64,000 nt of DNA from Treponema sp. (GCA_009777535.1 WRLP01000003.1:62001-126000), one strand, 5' to 3'; positions 7,680-17,268 are shown, counted from the stretch's first letter. Numbers and translations: made by a program. Notes: generated by a model not told the origin, from the sequence alone.

Positions 7680-9008
7680 ATGGTGTACGATTATGCCGGT
7701 AAAATAATCAGTGTCGAAAAAGCGTTGTCGCTTGTGAAAGACAACGACCATATTGTTACCGGTATGGCTGCTGCGGAAGCCCATGATTTTTTTATGGAGA
7801 TTCATAAAATAGTCGACAGGGGCGTGAAGGGAGTTACAGTCAGTAACTGCCTTCCCATGGCAGAGGGGAAGTATCTTACCGATCCCGATTACATCGGCAA
7901 GATTAATGTGAACGCATGGTTTTATACCCCGCAATTGCGGCGCAATCACGCCATAGACGCCGTTTCGTATATTCCCAACCATTTGCATAATGCGGGGTGG
8001 AAACGGCGGGATCATATCAAAACAAATATCTTTATCGCCAACGCAAGCCCGCCGGACAAGCACGGCTATATGGCGGTTTCCCTGTCCGCAACTTATGAGC
8101 GCGGGATTTGGGAAAACGCCGATATGATCATTCTGGAGATAAATCCGAATGTACCGCGCACTTTTGGGGATGTCGAAATCCATGTCAATGATGTTGATTA
8201 TCTTATAGAAGCAGATTATCCAATTCCCGAAGTGCCGGATCCCGAGCCGTCGGAACTGGATTATAAAATCGGCAAACTTGTGGCCGGTGAAATACGTGAC
8301 GGCGACTGCCTCCAGCTTGGAATTGGCGGAATGCCCAATGCCATCGCAAAATCCCTTTACGATAAAAAAGACCTTGGGGTGCATACCGAGATGCTCACCA
8401 GCGAAATGAGCAAGCTGTTCAGGGCAGGGGTTATCACAGGCAGGCGTAAAAATACATATCCGGGGAAGATGGCCTGCACCTTTCTTTTCGGTACAAGGCA
8501 AATGTATGATTTTGTGGATAACAACCCCGGCGTTATTGTATTAAGGGGCGAGTACATGAACGACCCGTATATCATCGGCCTGAATGACAATCAGGTGTCG
8601 ATCAATTCATCGGTGGAAGTTGATGTAACCGGCCAGTGCGCTTCGGAAAGCATCGGCACAAAACAGATAAGCGGCACCGGCGGTCAGTGCGATACGGCAA
8701 TCGGCGCGCAGATATCCAGGGGCGGCAGATCATACATCTGCCTTTATTCCACTGCCACGGTCAAAGGCAGCGATGGTCAGGTAAAAACGATCAGCAAGAT
8801 TGTGCCGATGCTGAATCAGGGAGCCATCGTCAGCCTTTCACGCATGGATGTTGACCGTGTCGTTACCGAATACGGCATTGCAGAACTGCGCGGAACAAAT
8901 GTCCGCGAGAGGGTGCAGCGCCTGTGCGCCATTGCCCACCCGGATTTTCGCGAAGACATTATGCGCCAGTCCATGGATCTGGGCATAATAGGAAGAAGGT
9001 CATATTAA
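7680..9008 (+). CDS. Acetyl-CoA hydrolase/transferase family CoA-transferase
   Basis: 442 aa, the normal length for the 4-hydroxybutyrate / butyrate-acetoacetate-type CoA-transferases (AbfT, Cat1, Cat2 group). The family landmarks are present: NASPPDKHGY (about 121-130), LGIGGMPNAIAKSL (213-226), the catalytic Glu in GVHTEMLTSE (E237), GTGGQCDTAIGA for CoA binding and the C-terminal TEYGIAELRG. It moves CoA between a short-chain acid and acetate or another acyl-CoA, in the cytoplasm. The exact acid is not readable. The ribosome site is weak (CAGGTAA) and the gene probably relies on readthrough from the barrel gene. Operon partners suggest a pathway for an imported short acid or ester. Confidence 0.85.
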   Translation: MVYDYAGKIISVEKALSLVKDNDHIVTGMAAAEAHDFFMEIHKIVDRGVKGVTVSNCLPMAEGKYLTDPDYIGKINVNAWFYTPQLRRNHAIDAVSYIPNHLHNAGWKRRDHIKTNIFIANASPPDKHGYMAVSLSATYERGIWENADMIILEINPNVPRTFGDVEIHVNDVDYLIEADYPIPEVPDPEPSELDYKIGKLVAGEIRDGDCLQLGIGGMPNAIAKSLYDKKDLGVHTEMLTSEMSKLFRAGVITGRRKNTYPGKMACTFLFGTRQMYDFVDNNPGVIVLRGEYMNDPYIIGLNDNQVSINSSVEVDVTGQCASESIGTKQISGTGGQCDTAIGAQISRGGRSYICLYSTATVKGSDGQVKTISKIVPMLNQGAIVSLSRMDVDRVVTEYGIAELRGTNVRERVQRLCAIAHPDFREDIMRQSMDLGIIGRRSY

Positions 9009-9024
9009 TTATTAGGAGAGTATA

Positions 9025-9843
9025 ATGGCAGAATTTAATTTTCAGGGAAAAAAAGTTTATTACGAAACTTACGGCGCCGGGGAGCCTATTCTTCTTTTGA
9101 ACGGCATAATGATGGCCACAAAGGGCTGGGCTCCATTTATCGAAAACTTCTCGCAGAATAACCAGCTTATTCTGGTTGATTTTTTTGATCAGGGGCAAAG
9201 TGAAAGAATGACTGAGCCCTATGATTTCTCAATACAGACGGCCCTTTTGGGCGGCCTTTTGGATACCCTTAAGCTCGATTCGGTTAATGTCTGCGGCATT
9301 TCCTACGGCGCCAAGGTGGGTGTTGACTTTGCCGTAAATAATCCGAAAAGGGTGCGACGCCTGCTGTCATTCAACGGAGCGGCGCGTATGCCGCCCCTGT
9401 TAGCTGAAATCAGCAAGTCATGGAACGAAGCGGCAAAACTCGAGGGCGGCATGGCTTATTACCTTGCCACAATTCCGGTGATATATTCGGATATTTTTTA
9501 TGAAAGGCAAAGGGCATGGATGGATAAACGCCAGGAACTGCTGGTGCCCTATTTTGGGTTTCCCGGAGTTAAGGAGCCCCTTGTCCGTCTTACAAACAGC
9601 ATGATGACTTTCGATGTTGTAGATAAACTTTCGGCCCTGGATATGCCTGTACTGGTAGTAACCGGTAAGAATGATAATTTAATACCCCAACGGGAACAGG
9701 AAATAATGGTAAATTCAATAAAGAACGCGCAGCATGTTATCCTGCCCGAATGTGGTCATGCGTCAATGTTCGAGAAACCCATGCTGTTCTCTAGCCTTAT
9801 TCTGGGTTTTGTTAATTCCAAAAACAGCGAGTTCGCCGTATAA
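9025..9843 (+). CDS. Alpha/beta hydrolase
   Basis: 272 aa cytoplasmic alpha/beta hydrolase, no signal peptide. Catalytic triad readable: Ser in VCGISYGAK, Asp in VTGKNDNLIP and His in ECGHASMFEKP; an early FFDQGQSE segment follows strand 4 as in esterases and carbon-carbon hydrolases. Starts 16 bp after the CoA-transferase behind TAGGAG. The ending converges with the ketoacyl-synthase-like gene, the two stop codons lying 9 bp apart over the 12-bp palindrome AGCGTATACGCT. Likely hydrolyses an ester or thioester formed in the same pathway; the substrate is unknown. Confidence 0.8.
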   Translation: MAEFNFQGKKVYYETYGAGEPILLLNGIMMATKGWAPFIENFSQNNQLILVDFFDQGQSERMTEPYDFSIQTALLGGLLDTLKLDSVNVCGISYGAKVGVDFAVNNPKRVRRLLSFNGAARMPPLLAEISKSWNEAAKLEGGMAYYLATIPVIYSDIFYERQRAWMDKRQELLVPYFGFPGVKEPLVRLTNSMMTFDVVDKLSALDMPVLVVTGKNDNLIPQREQEIMVNSIKNAQHVILPECGHASMFEKPMLFSSLILGFVNSKNSEFAV

Positions 9844-9852
9844 GCGTATACG

Positions 9853-10839
9853 CTACCATTTGAACAGGGTTGATGCTACGGCAAGACCCACACCGGAGGC
9901 AATGAATACAACATTGTCTCCTTTTTTTGGCTTGTCCAGTGTTTTTCTTGCAGTGTCCAGAGCCATTGGGATACATGCCGAGCCGGTGTAGCCGTACTCG
10001 CCCATAATACAGATTGTTTTTTCCATCGGGAGGCCGAGTATTGGCATGACCGATTCGATTATCCATCTGTTGATCTGCGTGCATATAATGAAGTCGATAT
10101 CTGTTGTTTTCATGCCGTGTTTTTCCATCAACTCAGTGATGATGGGCGGCCACAGCTTGATGTTGCGGTCTGCGGGCAGGGGTTTCAGGGATTGCAGCAT
10201 GTATTCCTTGTTGGCAATGCGCTCAGGTGTCAGCGGATATTTTGTGCCGCCTGCGTATATGCCCATTAGGTCGTACTGAGTGCCGTCGGCAAAAAGTTTG
10301 GAGCCGACAAAGCCGCGGTCTTCTTCCGTGCGGGAAACCACAACTGCGCCGGCGCCGTCTCCGAATAGGGGAACAAGACCGGCATTTGCGCGGTCAACAT
10401 ATTTGGTCATATTATAGACACCAATCAATAAAACATGTTTGTGTCCGCCGCTCATAACAATGCGGCTCATTGCGTCAAGCGAGGCGACAAAGCCGGAACA
10501 TGCCCCGTTTATGTCATAGGCTCCGGCATTAACGGCCTGCAGACGGCCCTGCACCACGCAGGCTGTCGGGGGGCTTATGTACTCCGGCGTATCGGTTGCG
10601 ATAACGACAAGGCCCAAATCCTCGGCCTTTATGCCTGCGTCCTTTATGGCTTTTTCGCCGGCTTTTGTTGCCATGTCGACACTGCTCTCGGCGTCGCCGG
10701 TTATATGGCGCTGCCGGATACCGATTTTGTTCTCAAAAGTGTCCTTGATTGGCGTTCCGAAGAAATTGTTTAAGTCTGCGTTGGTTTCGATTTTATCCGG
10801 CGAATAAAGCCCTGTACCGGTAATTTGAGCGTGATACAT
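9853..10839 (-). CDS. Ketoacyl-ACP-synthase-III-like protein with altered active site
   Basis: 328 aa, full length for the FabH fold, with GTGLYSPDKIETN at the start and GVGLAVASTLFKW at the end. The nucleophile Cys is present in INGACSGF (C114). The two other catalytic residues of FabH are not: the usual PHQAN segment reads CTQINRW, placing Thr254 where His should be, and the usual GNTSAAS reads GYTGSAC, placing Tyr284 where Asn should be. Without the His/Asn pair, decarboxylative condensation is unlikely; acyl transfer or head-to-head chemistry on the Cys is more plausible. ATG behind AAGGAG. Its promoter region carries the shared 13-bp repeat, linking it to the opposite-facing CoA-transferase operon. 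Confidence 0.75.
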   Translation of the reverse strand: MYHAQITGTGLYSPDKIETNADLNNFFGTPIKDTFENKIGIRQRHITGDAESSVDMATKAGEKAIKDAGIKAEDLGLVVIATDTPEYISPPTACVVQGRLQAVNAGAYDINGACSGFVASLDAMSRIVMSGGHKHVLLIGVYNMTKYVDRANAGLVPLFGDGAGAVVVSRTEEDRGFVGSKLFADGTQYDLMGIYAGGTKYPLTPERIANKEYMLQSLKPLPADRNIKLWPPIITELMEKHGMKTTDIDFIICTQINRWIIESVMPILGLPMEKTICIMGEYGYTGSACIPMALDTARKTLDKPKKGDNVVFIASGVGLAVASTLFKW

Positions 10840-10875
10840 AATTTTTACTCCTTAAATAAAGTGGTATTAATCTGT

Positions 10876-10904
10876 AGTATAAATTATTTTTAATAAATTT
10901 GCAA
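10876..10904 (-). promoter_or_regulatory. Promoter of ketoacyl-synthase-like gene
   Basis: Minus strand TTGCAA (10904-10899), 17 bp, TATACT (10881-10876), about 36 bp before the start codon. Confidence 0.6.
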
Positions 10905-10913
10905 TAGTTATTA

Positions 10914-10926
10914 TGAACAATATTCA
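10914..10926 (-). promoter_or_regulatory. Shared operator-like inverted repeat, upstream of -35
   Basis: TGAACAATATTCA on the plus strand, identical to the 2190-2202 copy. Here it lies 9 bp upstream of the -35 box, in the short gap after trpA, so an activator position is as likely as a repressor one. Confidence 0.5.
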
Positions 10927-10939
10927 TATTTTTTTTCGT

Positions 10940-11710
10940 TCACACGATGGCTTCCTTCATTTTCTTTACATAATCATATATGTACGGGGCGGCGGCTTCC
11001 CCGCGCTCCGCGACGATTTTTACGATGGCGCTGCCTACGATAACGCCGTCCGCGATTTGAGCCATTTGCGCTGCCTGTTCCGGTGTATGGATGCCGAAAC
11101 CGATGGCTGCTGGTGTTTTTGTAACCTGCTTTACAGCCTTTGCTATGGAGGCAATATCTGTGGAGATACTGCTCCGCACGCCGGTAACGCCCATTGAGGA
11201 AACAATGTAGATAAAGCCCGAAGCGGCGGCGGCGATTTCCTTTATCCGTGCTTCCGATGTGGGTGCGATAAGGGAGATAAGGTCGATACCGTATCTGCCT
11301 GCCGCTTCCCTTACAGGCGGCTGCTCTTCGAAGGGAAGGTCGGGAATGATGATACCGTCGAGGCCGCTTTTGGCGGCGCGCTTAAAGAATGCTTCCAGGC
11401 CGTAATGGAAAACAGGGTTGAAGTATGTTAAAAATACTAGGGGAATTTTTGTTTCCTTGCGCAAATCTTCAACAAGGGTAAAAAGTTTTTCTACTGTTGC
11501 GCCGCCGCGAAGGGCGCGTATGTTTGCTTCCTGGATGACCGGCCCCTCGGCAATGGGGTCGGAAAAGGGAATGCCGATTTCAATCAAATCAGCTCCGGCC
11601 CTGATCATCTCCATGGCAAATTCCCTTGTTTTTTCCATGCAGGGATCGCCGCCTGTAATAAAGCCGATAAAGGCTTTTCCGTTTACAAATGCGTTTTTTA
11701 TGTTACTCAT
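10940..11710 (-). CDS. trpA: Tryptophan synthase alpha chain
   Basis: 256 aa. Splits indole-3-glycerol phosphate to indole and glyceraldehyde 3-phosphate inside the TrpA-TrpB complex. Catalytic Glu in [13 protein letters not shown] and Asp in [14 protein letters not shown] are both present, as is the phosphate-binding [20 protein letters not shown] region. The start overlaps the end of trpB by 8 bp, the usual coupled arrangement. The upstream steps of the pathway are encoded about 8 kb away on the same strand. Confidence 0.95.
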   Translation of the reverse strand: MSNIKNAFVNGKAFIGFITGGDPCMEKTREFAMEMIRAGADLIEIGIPFSDPIAEGPVIQEANIRALRGGATVEKLFTLVEDLRKETKIPLVFLTYFNPVFHYGLEAFFKRAAKSGLDGIIIPDLPFEEQPPVREAAGRYGIDLISLIAPTSEARIKEIAAAASGFIYIVSSMGVTGVRSSISTDIASIAKAVKQVTKTPAAIGFGIHTPEQAAQMAQIADGVIVGSAIVKIVAERGEAAAPYIYDYVKKMKEAIV

Positions 11711-12887
11711 TTATTTTCCTGTTTCTGTAACGCGCGATTGACGCAACGTCCTTGTCTCCCCTGCCGGAAAGACAAATGATGATGTTTTCGGCTTTGTTAA
11801 AACTGCGGGCAATTTTTTGTGCATGGGCAACGGCATGGGCGCTTTCTATTGCGCAGATGATTCCTTCGGTTTTTGAAAGATACTCGAAAGCGCAGACCGC
11901 TTCTTCGTCGGTAACCGGCACATATTCGGCGCGTTTTGTGTCGTGAAGATATGCGTGCTCCGGCCCTATGCCCGGATAATCCAGCCCCGCCGAGATCGAA
12001 TGAACGGGCGCAATCTGGCCCTCGTCATTCTGGCAAAAGTACGACTTCATTCCGTGGAATACGCCTGCTTTTCCCTTCGCTATTGTAGCGGCGTGTTTGT
12101 CCGTGTCCAGCCCCAGGCCGGCGGCTTCGCAGCCGATAAGCCGCACGGTGGCATCGGGAATAAAGTGGTGGAAAATGCCGATGGCGTTGCTGCCGCCGCC
12201 GACACATGCAACGACCGCCGCTGGAAGCCGTCCCTCTTTTGCAAGTATCTGCTCTCTCGCTTCCCTGCTGATAACGCTCTGAAAATCCCGCACCATTACC
12301 GGAAAGGGGTGGGGCCCCATAACAGAGCCAAGCACATAATGAGTGTCGTGAACACGGCTTGTCCATTCCCGCATGGTTTCGTTAACGGCGTCTTTTAAGG
12401 TTTGGGTTCCCGACATAACCGGATGAACTGTTGCACCTAACAACTCCATGCGGTATACATTCAGCGCCTGGCGTTCGGTATCTTCCTTTCCCATAAATAT
12501 TTCACATTCCATTCCAAGCAGGGCAGCCGCTGTTGCCGCCGCTACGCCATGCATGCCCGCGCCGGTTTCGGCAATAATACGCGTCTTACCCATTTTTTTT
12601 GCCAAAAGGGTCTGTCCCAGCACATTATTGATCTTGTGGGAGCCGGTGTGGTTAAGATCCTCCCGTTTTAAGTAGATCTTCGCTCCCCCAAGGTCATGGC
12701 TCATCTTTTCGGCGTAGTACAAAAGCGATGGGCGGCCGGCATAATTTTTTAGCAGATCATCCAACTCCGCCGTAAAGGCTTTATCATCTTTGTAGTGTAA
12801 AAAGGCTTTTTCCAGATTGATGATCTCGTTCATCAGTGTTTCCGGAATGTACTGCCCGCCATAATCGCCGAATCTTCCCTTGGTCAT
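11703..12887 (-). CDS. trpB: Tryptophan synthase beta chain
   Basis: 394 aa, standard TrpB1 length. Joins indole and serine using pyridoxal phosphate. The PLP lysine is in [11 protein letters not shown], the phosphate cradle is [10 protein letters not shown], and [10 protein letters not shown] is the substrate loop. ATG preceded by AAAGGGAAAC. Translationally coupled to trpA. The 145-bp gap to the divergent lipoprotein gene holds a 16-bp perfect palindrome overlapping possible promoters for both directions. Confidence 0.95.
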   Translation of the reverse strand: MTKGRFGDYGGQYIPETLMNEIINLEKAFLHYKDDKAFTAELDDLLKNYAGRPSLLYYAEKMSHDLGGAKIYLKREDLNHTGSHKINNVLGQTLLAKKMGKTRIIAETGAGMHGVAAATAAALLGMECEIFMGKEDTERQALNVYRMELLGATVHPVMSGTQTLKDAVNETMREWTSRVHDTHYVLGSVMGPHPFPVMVRDFQSVISREAREQILAKEGRLPAAVVACVGGGSNAIGIFHHFIPDATVRLIGCEAAGLGLDTDKHAATIAKGKAGVFHGMKSYFCQNDEGQIAPVHSISAGLDYPGIGPEHAYLHDTKRAEYVPVTDEEAVCAFEYLSKTEGIICAIESAHAVAHAQKIARSFNKAENIIICLSGRGDKDVASIARYRNRKINE

Positions 12888-12942
12888 AATTTGTTTCCCT
12901 TTCTGTCTGCTGCCGTAATTAATTTCTCCCTATTACGGTATA

Positions 12943-12974
12943 TTGCAAAATTTCATGCTATATTGTACAATATA
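12943..12974. promoter_or_regulatory. Divergent promoter region with 16-bp palindrome
   Basis: Perfect palindrome TATATTGTACAATATA at 12959-12974. On the plus strand TTGCAA (12943), 17 bp, TACAAT (12966) could drive the lipoprotein gene; on the minus strand TTGTAC, 17 bp, TGCAAT could drive trpBA. The palindrome overlaps the -10 of one and the -35 of the other. Operator role inferred. Confidence 0.45.
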
Positions 12975-13032
12975 TAGGTCGATAATGGAAATAATTTACG
13001 GTAGATTATGGTGAATTAAGGAGTACAGCGCA

Positions 13033-16000
13033 ATGAATAAGTTTTTTTCAGGTAAGGGAAGATTGACAGCCGGTAGGCTATTGAGTGTCCTGCTGCTAGT
13101 GGTTCTCGTCTTGTTTTATGGCTGCCCAAATCCATCTTCATCTTCTTCGAGGGAAAAAGAACCTTTTCCCGGGGGTGAACTGGAAGGCTCGGCGGCCATT
13201 ACCGGCATTTACAAAATTGGCGAAACGCTGACTGCAGACACGAGCGCTATAACGGGAAACGACGGCAGCTTTGAATACCAGTGGCTGGCTGACGGTGATA
13301 AAATAACCGGCGCTGCCAATGCAACATACACCATACGGGGTGCCGATGTTAGCAAGGTTATTTCCGTCGTTATTACAAGCACCTCCGCAACCGGTCAGAT
13401 TACGGCCACCGGAGAGAAGGTTCCCTATACCATAAAAATAGAAATAAACGGCGCTGCCGCTGATGACTATGTATCATTCAGCGATACTGATAGTATTGTC
13501 GAAACCACCGCTTTGGAGGGCCAGGTTACCATCTATTATGCGGTTGCCGCCGACAAACGTAACAACGAGCTTCAATTTACGGGCGCTATCATACCCCTCC
13601 CAAAGGTAACCGGCGTAGTAGAAGACGGTATTATCGTCTATACCATAGACCCTGACGATGCCAAAGACGGCGTAATTACCATTAAAGCTGAGTATAAACA
13701 CACGGATTTAGATATTGATGACATTGAGTTTGGTAATACAGCCAATCCTATTACTGTGTTTTACGGCGATGGCGACAATTCGTTTACCAATACAATTACA
13801 AACAGCCACAATGGCACCGGTACGATTTCTTATACCAGCAGCAATACGGATATTGCAACAGTAGACAATAATACCGGTGTTGTAACCATACTTAAAACCG
13901 GCACAGCGATTATCACCGCTGAAAAGGCTGATGATGCGATATACGCCGGCGCTTCCGCAAGCTATTCATTGATAATATCACCAAAACCAGTCTCCATTAC
14001 CGGCTTGACTGCGGCAAACAAGGTCTATAACGGCGATACAACGACGGCTGTTACAGGTACAGCGGTAATTTCCGGTAACATCGACGGTGCAAACCTTACG
14101 GTTGTTAACGGTACCGCCGCTTTTACGGATAAAAATGTCGGGACAGACAAAACGGTTACATTCAGCGGCTTTTCCCTTGGCGGCGCTGCTGCCGGGAATT
14201 ATATCCTTTCAGACCAGCCTGCAAATACAACCGCTGATATAACCCGGTTACAGCTCGTCATAGCAGCGCCGAGCGGTTCGCCGACCAAGATTTACAACGG
14301 CAACACTGAATATACCGGCAGCGGCATAACACCCGGCAGTCTGACAAATCTTGCCGCCGGCGACACGGTGAATGTATCCATAGCAAGCGCCACATACAAC
14401 AATGCAAATGTTGCAAGTGCAACCCAGATAACCATTGTTTACGGTATCTCAGGCGCAGATGCCGGCAATTATTTCGCGCCTGTTAACGGTACCATTGCGG
14501 CAACCATTACCAGGGCAACCCCAGATGTCAACTGGCCTACAGGCTTAATGGCCAGTGAAGGAGATACACTTGGACATATAGCCCTTCCCGGAAACGGAGA
14601 TGGCACTCCCGGCAGCTTCTCCTGGACGGAAGGTAGTTCAACTTTGGTGGGCGCTGAAGGCAGTCAATTGCACAATATGACATTTACGCCGACCAATACG
14701 GCAAACTACAATACAACTTCATGGAATGTTACCGTTATTGTCGGGCCGCCATTATTATCTGATGTTGTACTCTCGCCTTCACCGGTAACATTCACCGGCA
14801 TCACATACGGTGATTCCCAGCCGGCAGCACAGACGGTAACCATAACCAATAACGGTACAGCTGCGGCAGCGGTGTCGGATATCTCACTCGGCGGGGCAAG
14901 CCCTGAGTCTTATACCCTTGGAGGCTCGACTCCCACTAGTATTCCTGAGGATGGAGGAACGGTAACATTTACAATCCAGCCCAATGCAAACCTTGATGCG
15001 GGAACCCATAATGCTGTAGTAACAGTAACGTACGACGGCAGCGAAACAGTGTGGGCCAATGTCTCTATTACTGTTGATACAAAACCGGTCTCCATCACTG
15101 GAGTGACTGCGGCAAACAAGGTCTATGACGGCGATACAACGACGGCTGTTACAGGTACAGCTGTAATTTCCGGTAACATCGACGGCGCAAACCTTACGGT
15201 AGTTGACGGTACCGCCGCTTTTACGGATAAAAATGTAGGAACAGGCAAAACGGTTACATTCAGCGGCTTTTCCCTTGGCGGCACTGCTGCCGGGAATTAT
15301 ACCCTTTCAGACCAGCCTGCAAATACAACTGCTGATATAACCCGGTTGCAGCTTACAATAGCAGCGCCCAGCGGTTCGCCGACCAAGGTCTACGACGGCA
15401 ATACCAATCATACAGGCGCCGGCATAACCCTTGGTGCCCTGACGAACCGGGCAGGCAGCGATGTGGTAAGCGCGGCTGTTCAAAGCGCAAGCTACAACAA
15501 TGCAAATGTTGCAAGTGCAACCCAGATTACCATTGTCTACAGCATTTCAGGCAGCGATTCGGGGAATTACGATCCCCCTGTTAACGGCACCATTGCGGCA
15601 ACCATTACAAAGGCAAATCCAACGGTAACATGGCCTACAAACCTTACAGCCAATGAAGGGGAAACGCTTGGGCAAATAACGCTTCCCGGCAACGGCAGCG
15701 CTAATATAACCGGCAGCTGGTCATGGACGACAGGCGATACAACTCCGGTCGGGGCAGAGGGCAGCCGATCGCACAGCCTGACATTTACACCCAGTGACAG
15801 CGGAAATTACAACTCAACTTCGAATACAGTTCCAGTAAATGTCGGGCCGCCATTATCATCTGACGTTGTACTCTCGCCATCCCCGGTATCTTTCACAGGC
15901 ATTACATACGGCGATTCTCAACCGGCAGCACGGACGGTGACTATAACCAATAACGGCACCGCGCCGGCTATAGTTTCTGGCATTACGCTTAACGGGGTAA

Positions 16001-17268
16001 GCCCTGGATCTTATACCCTTGGCGGCACTTTGAATCCGACAATAGGGGCAGGCAGTAGTGCCAACTTCACGGTGAGGCCCAATGCGAACCTTCCCGCCGG
16101 AGCACATAATGCCGTAATAACCGTAACCTATGACGGCGGTGAAACCATTACAGCCAATGTAACATTAAATGTTGCAAGAAAACCCGTTACCATTACTGGC
16201 TTGACTGCGGCGAACAAGGTCTATGACGGCGGCACAACAGCAACGGCAACAGGCACGGCGGTTATATCGGGCAATATTGATGGGGCAAGCCTTACAGTAT
16301 CTGCCGGCACAGCGGCTTTCAATAATAAAGATGCAGGAAACGGTAAAACAGTAACATTCAGCGGCTATTCCCTTGGCGGTTCGGCGGCTGCAAACTACGA
16401 GCTTTCCGGCCAGCCGGCAAATACATCGGCTAATATTACCAAGTTGCAGCTTACAATAGCAGCGCCCAGCGGCTCGCCAACAAAGGTTTACGACGGCAAC
16501 ACTGCATATACCGGCAGCGGCATAACCCTTGGCGCCCTGACGAACCGGGTAGGCAGCGATGTAGTTAGCGCAGCTATTCAAAGCGCCACGTACAACAATG
16601 CAAATGTTGCAAGTGCAAACCAGATAACCATTGTTTACAGCATTTCAGGCAGCGACTCGGGGAATTACGATCCACCTGTAAACGGAACAATAGCGGCAAC
16701 TATCACAAAAGCAAACCCATCCGTAACATGGCCTACAGGCTTAACGGCCACTGTCGGGCAAACCCTTGGAGATATAGCCCTTCCAGGCAACGGCAGCGCT
16801 AATATGACCGGCAGCTGGTCATGGACGGCAGGTGATTCAACTTCGGTAGGCAGCGCCGGCATCCAACCGCACAATGTGACATTTACGCCGACCGATACGG
16901 CAAACTACAATACGGTCTCGCAGAATGTTAACATTACTGTTGCGGCTCCCCCCACCCACAACACCACCTTCACCCTCAACTTTAATCATTTGCAGGATGA
17001 AAACTCGTTATTACCCTGGCAGATTACAGGCGGCGGAAGCGGGGTTCTTACCCTTTCCCGCAGTGGCTCCGGCATAGATTTGGAATTGTCAGGGTACCCA
17101 AACATTACATGGGAAGTTGACGGTGTTGTAAAATCTACAATCTCAACTATTTCATTAAATCCGGGCGACTTCACCGTTTTCGATGAAGGATCGCATATTT
17201 TATATGTGGAAGTGCAAACGGGCGGAATCTCGTATGGCAGATCAATACAGTTCGTTGTTGAGCCGTAA
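13033..17268 (+). CDS. Giant surface lipoprotein with YDG/MBG-type repeats
   Basis: 1411 aa, ATG 9 nt after AAGGAG. Lipobox LFYGCPNP (Cys about 36) after a long hydrophobic segment. Residues ~55-120 resemble an Ig-like surface domain (YQWLADGDKITGAANATYTI), ~235-320 a bacterial Ig-like domain (SNTDIATVDNNTGVVTI). From residue 318 a 366-residue block repeats with exact period: starts at 318, 684 and 1050, the last incomplete. Each block has a YDG-type domain (AANKVYDGDTT ... AAGNYTLSDQPANTTADI), a second MBG-like domain, a TWPTGLTA segment and, in the first two, a choice-of-anchor-like module (TVTITNNGTA). The C-terminus (~1315-1411) is unique. Probable outer-surface adhesin or scaffold; followed 18 bp later by another lipoprotein. 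Confidence 0.8.
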   Translation: MNKFFSGKGRLTAGRLLSVLLLVVLVLFYGCPNPSSSSSREKEPFPGGELEGSAAITGIYKIGETLTADTSAITGNDGSFEYQWLADGDKITGAANATYTIRGADVSKVISVVITSTSATGQITATGEKVPYTIKIEINGAAADDYVSFSDTDSIVETTALEGQVTIYYAVAADKRNNELQFTGAIIPLPKVTGVVEDGIIVYTIDPDDAKDGVITIKAEYKHTDLDIDDIEFGNTANPITVFYGDGDNSFTNTITNSHNGTGTISYTSSNTDIATVDNNTGVVTILKTGTAIITAEKADDAIYAGASASYSLIISPKPVSITGLTAANKVYNGDTTTAVTGTAVISGNIDGANLTVVNGTAAFTDKNVGTDKTVTFSGFSLGGAAAGNYILSDQPANTTADITRLQLVIAAPSGSPTKIYNGNTEYTGSGITPGSLTNLAAGDTVNVSIASATYNNANVASATQITIVYGISGADAGNYFAPVNGTIAATITRATPDVNWPTGLMASEGDTLGHIALPGNGDGTPGSFSWTEGSSTLVGAEGSQLHNMTFTPTNTANYNTTSWNVTVIVGPPLLSDVVLSPSPVTFTGITYGDSQPAAQTVTITNNGTAAAAVSDISLGGASPESYTLGGSTPTSIPEDGGTVTFTIQPNANLDAGTHNAVVTVTYDGSETVWANVSITVDTKPVSITGVTAANKVYDGDTTTAVTGTAVISGNIDGANLTVVDGTAAFTDKNVGTGKTVTFSGFSLGGTAAGNYTLSDQPANTTADITRLQLTIAAPSGSPTKVYDGNTNHTGAGITLGALTNRAGSDVVSAAVQSASYNNANVASATQITIVYSISGSDSGNYDPPVNGTIAATITKANPTVTWPTNLTANEGETLGQITLPGNGSANITGSWSWTTGDTTPVGAEGSRSHSLTFTPSDSGNYNSTSNTVPVNVGPPLSSDVVLSPSPVSFTGITYGDSQPAARTVTITNNGTAPAIVSGITLNGVSPGSYTLGGTLNPTIGAGSSANFTVRPNANLPAGAHNAVITVTYDGGETITANVTLNVARKPVTITGLTAANKVYDGGTTATATGTAVISGNIDGASLTVSAGTAAFNNKDAGNGKTVTFSGYSLGGSAAANYELSGQPANTSANITKLQLTIAAPSGSPTKVYDGNTAYTGSGITLGALTNRVGSDVVSAAIQSATYNNANVASANQITIVYSISGSDSGNYDPPVNGTIAATITKANPSVTWPTGLTATVGQTLGDIALPGNGSANMTGSWSWTAGDSTSVGSAGIQPHNVTFTPTDTANYNTVSQNVNITVAAPPTHNTTFTLNFNHLQDENSLLPWQITGGGSGVLTLSRSGSGIDLELSGYPNITWEVDGVVKSTISTISLNPGDFTVFDEGSHILYVEVQTGGISYGRSIQFVVEP
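13984..16935 (+). repeat. Long in-frame tandem repeat, period 1098 bp
   Basis: Block starts at 13984, 15082 and 16180, so the period is exactly 1098 bp (366 codons) twice. The third copy stops after about 750 bp, before the choice-of-anchor-like module. Long stretches are near-identical at DNA level, indicating recent duplication or gene conversion. Confidence 0.8.

Noticed and set aside
9843-9854. 12-bp palindrome AGCGTATACGCT between convergent stop codons, considered as a terminator
   Set aside because: Stem is short, there is no loop or T-run, and it overlaps both stop codons; left as incidental.
13984-16935. Repeats considered as a possible CRISPR or tandem satellite
   Set aside because: The period is a multiple of three, the frame is continuous and the units encode recognisable surface domains.
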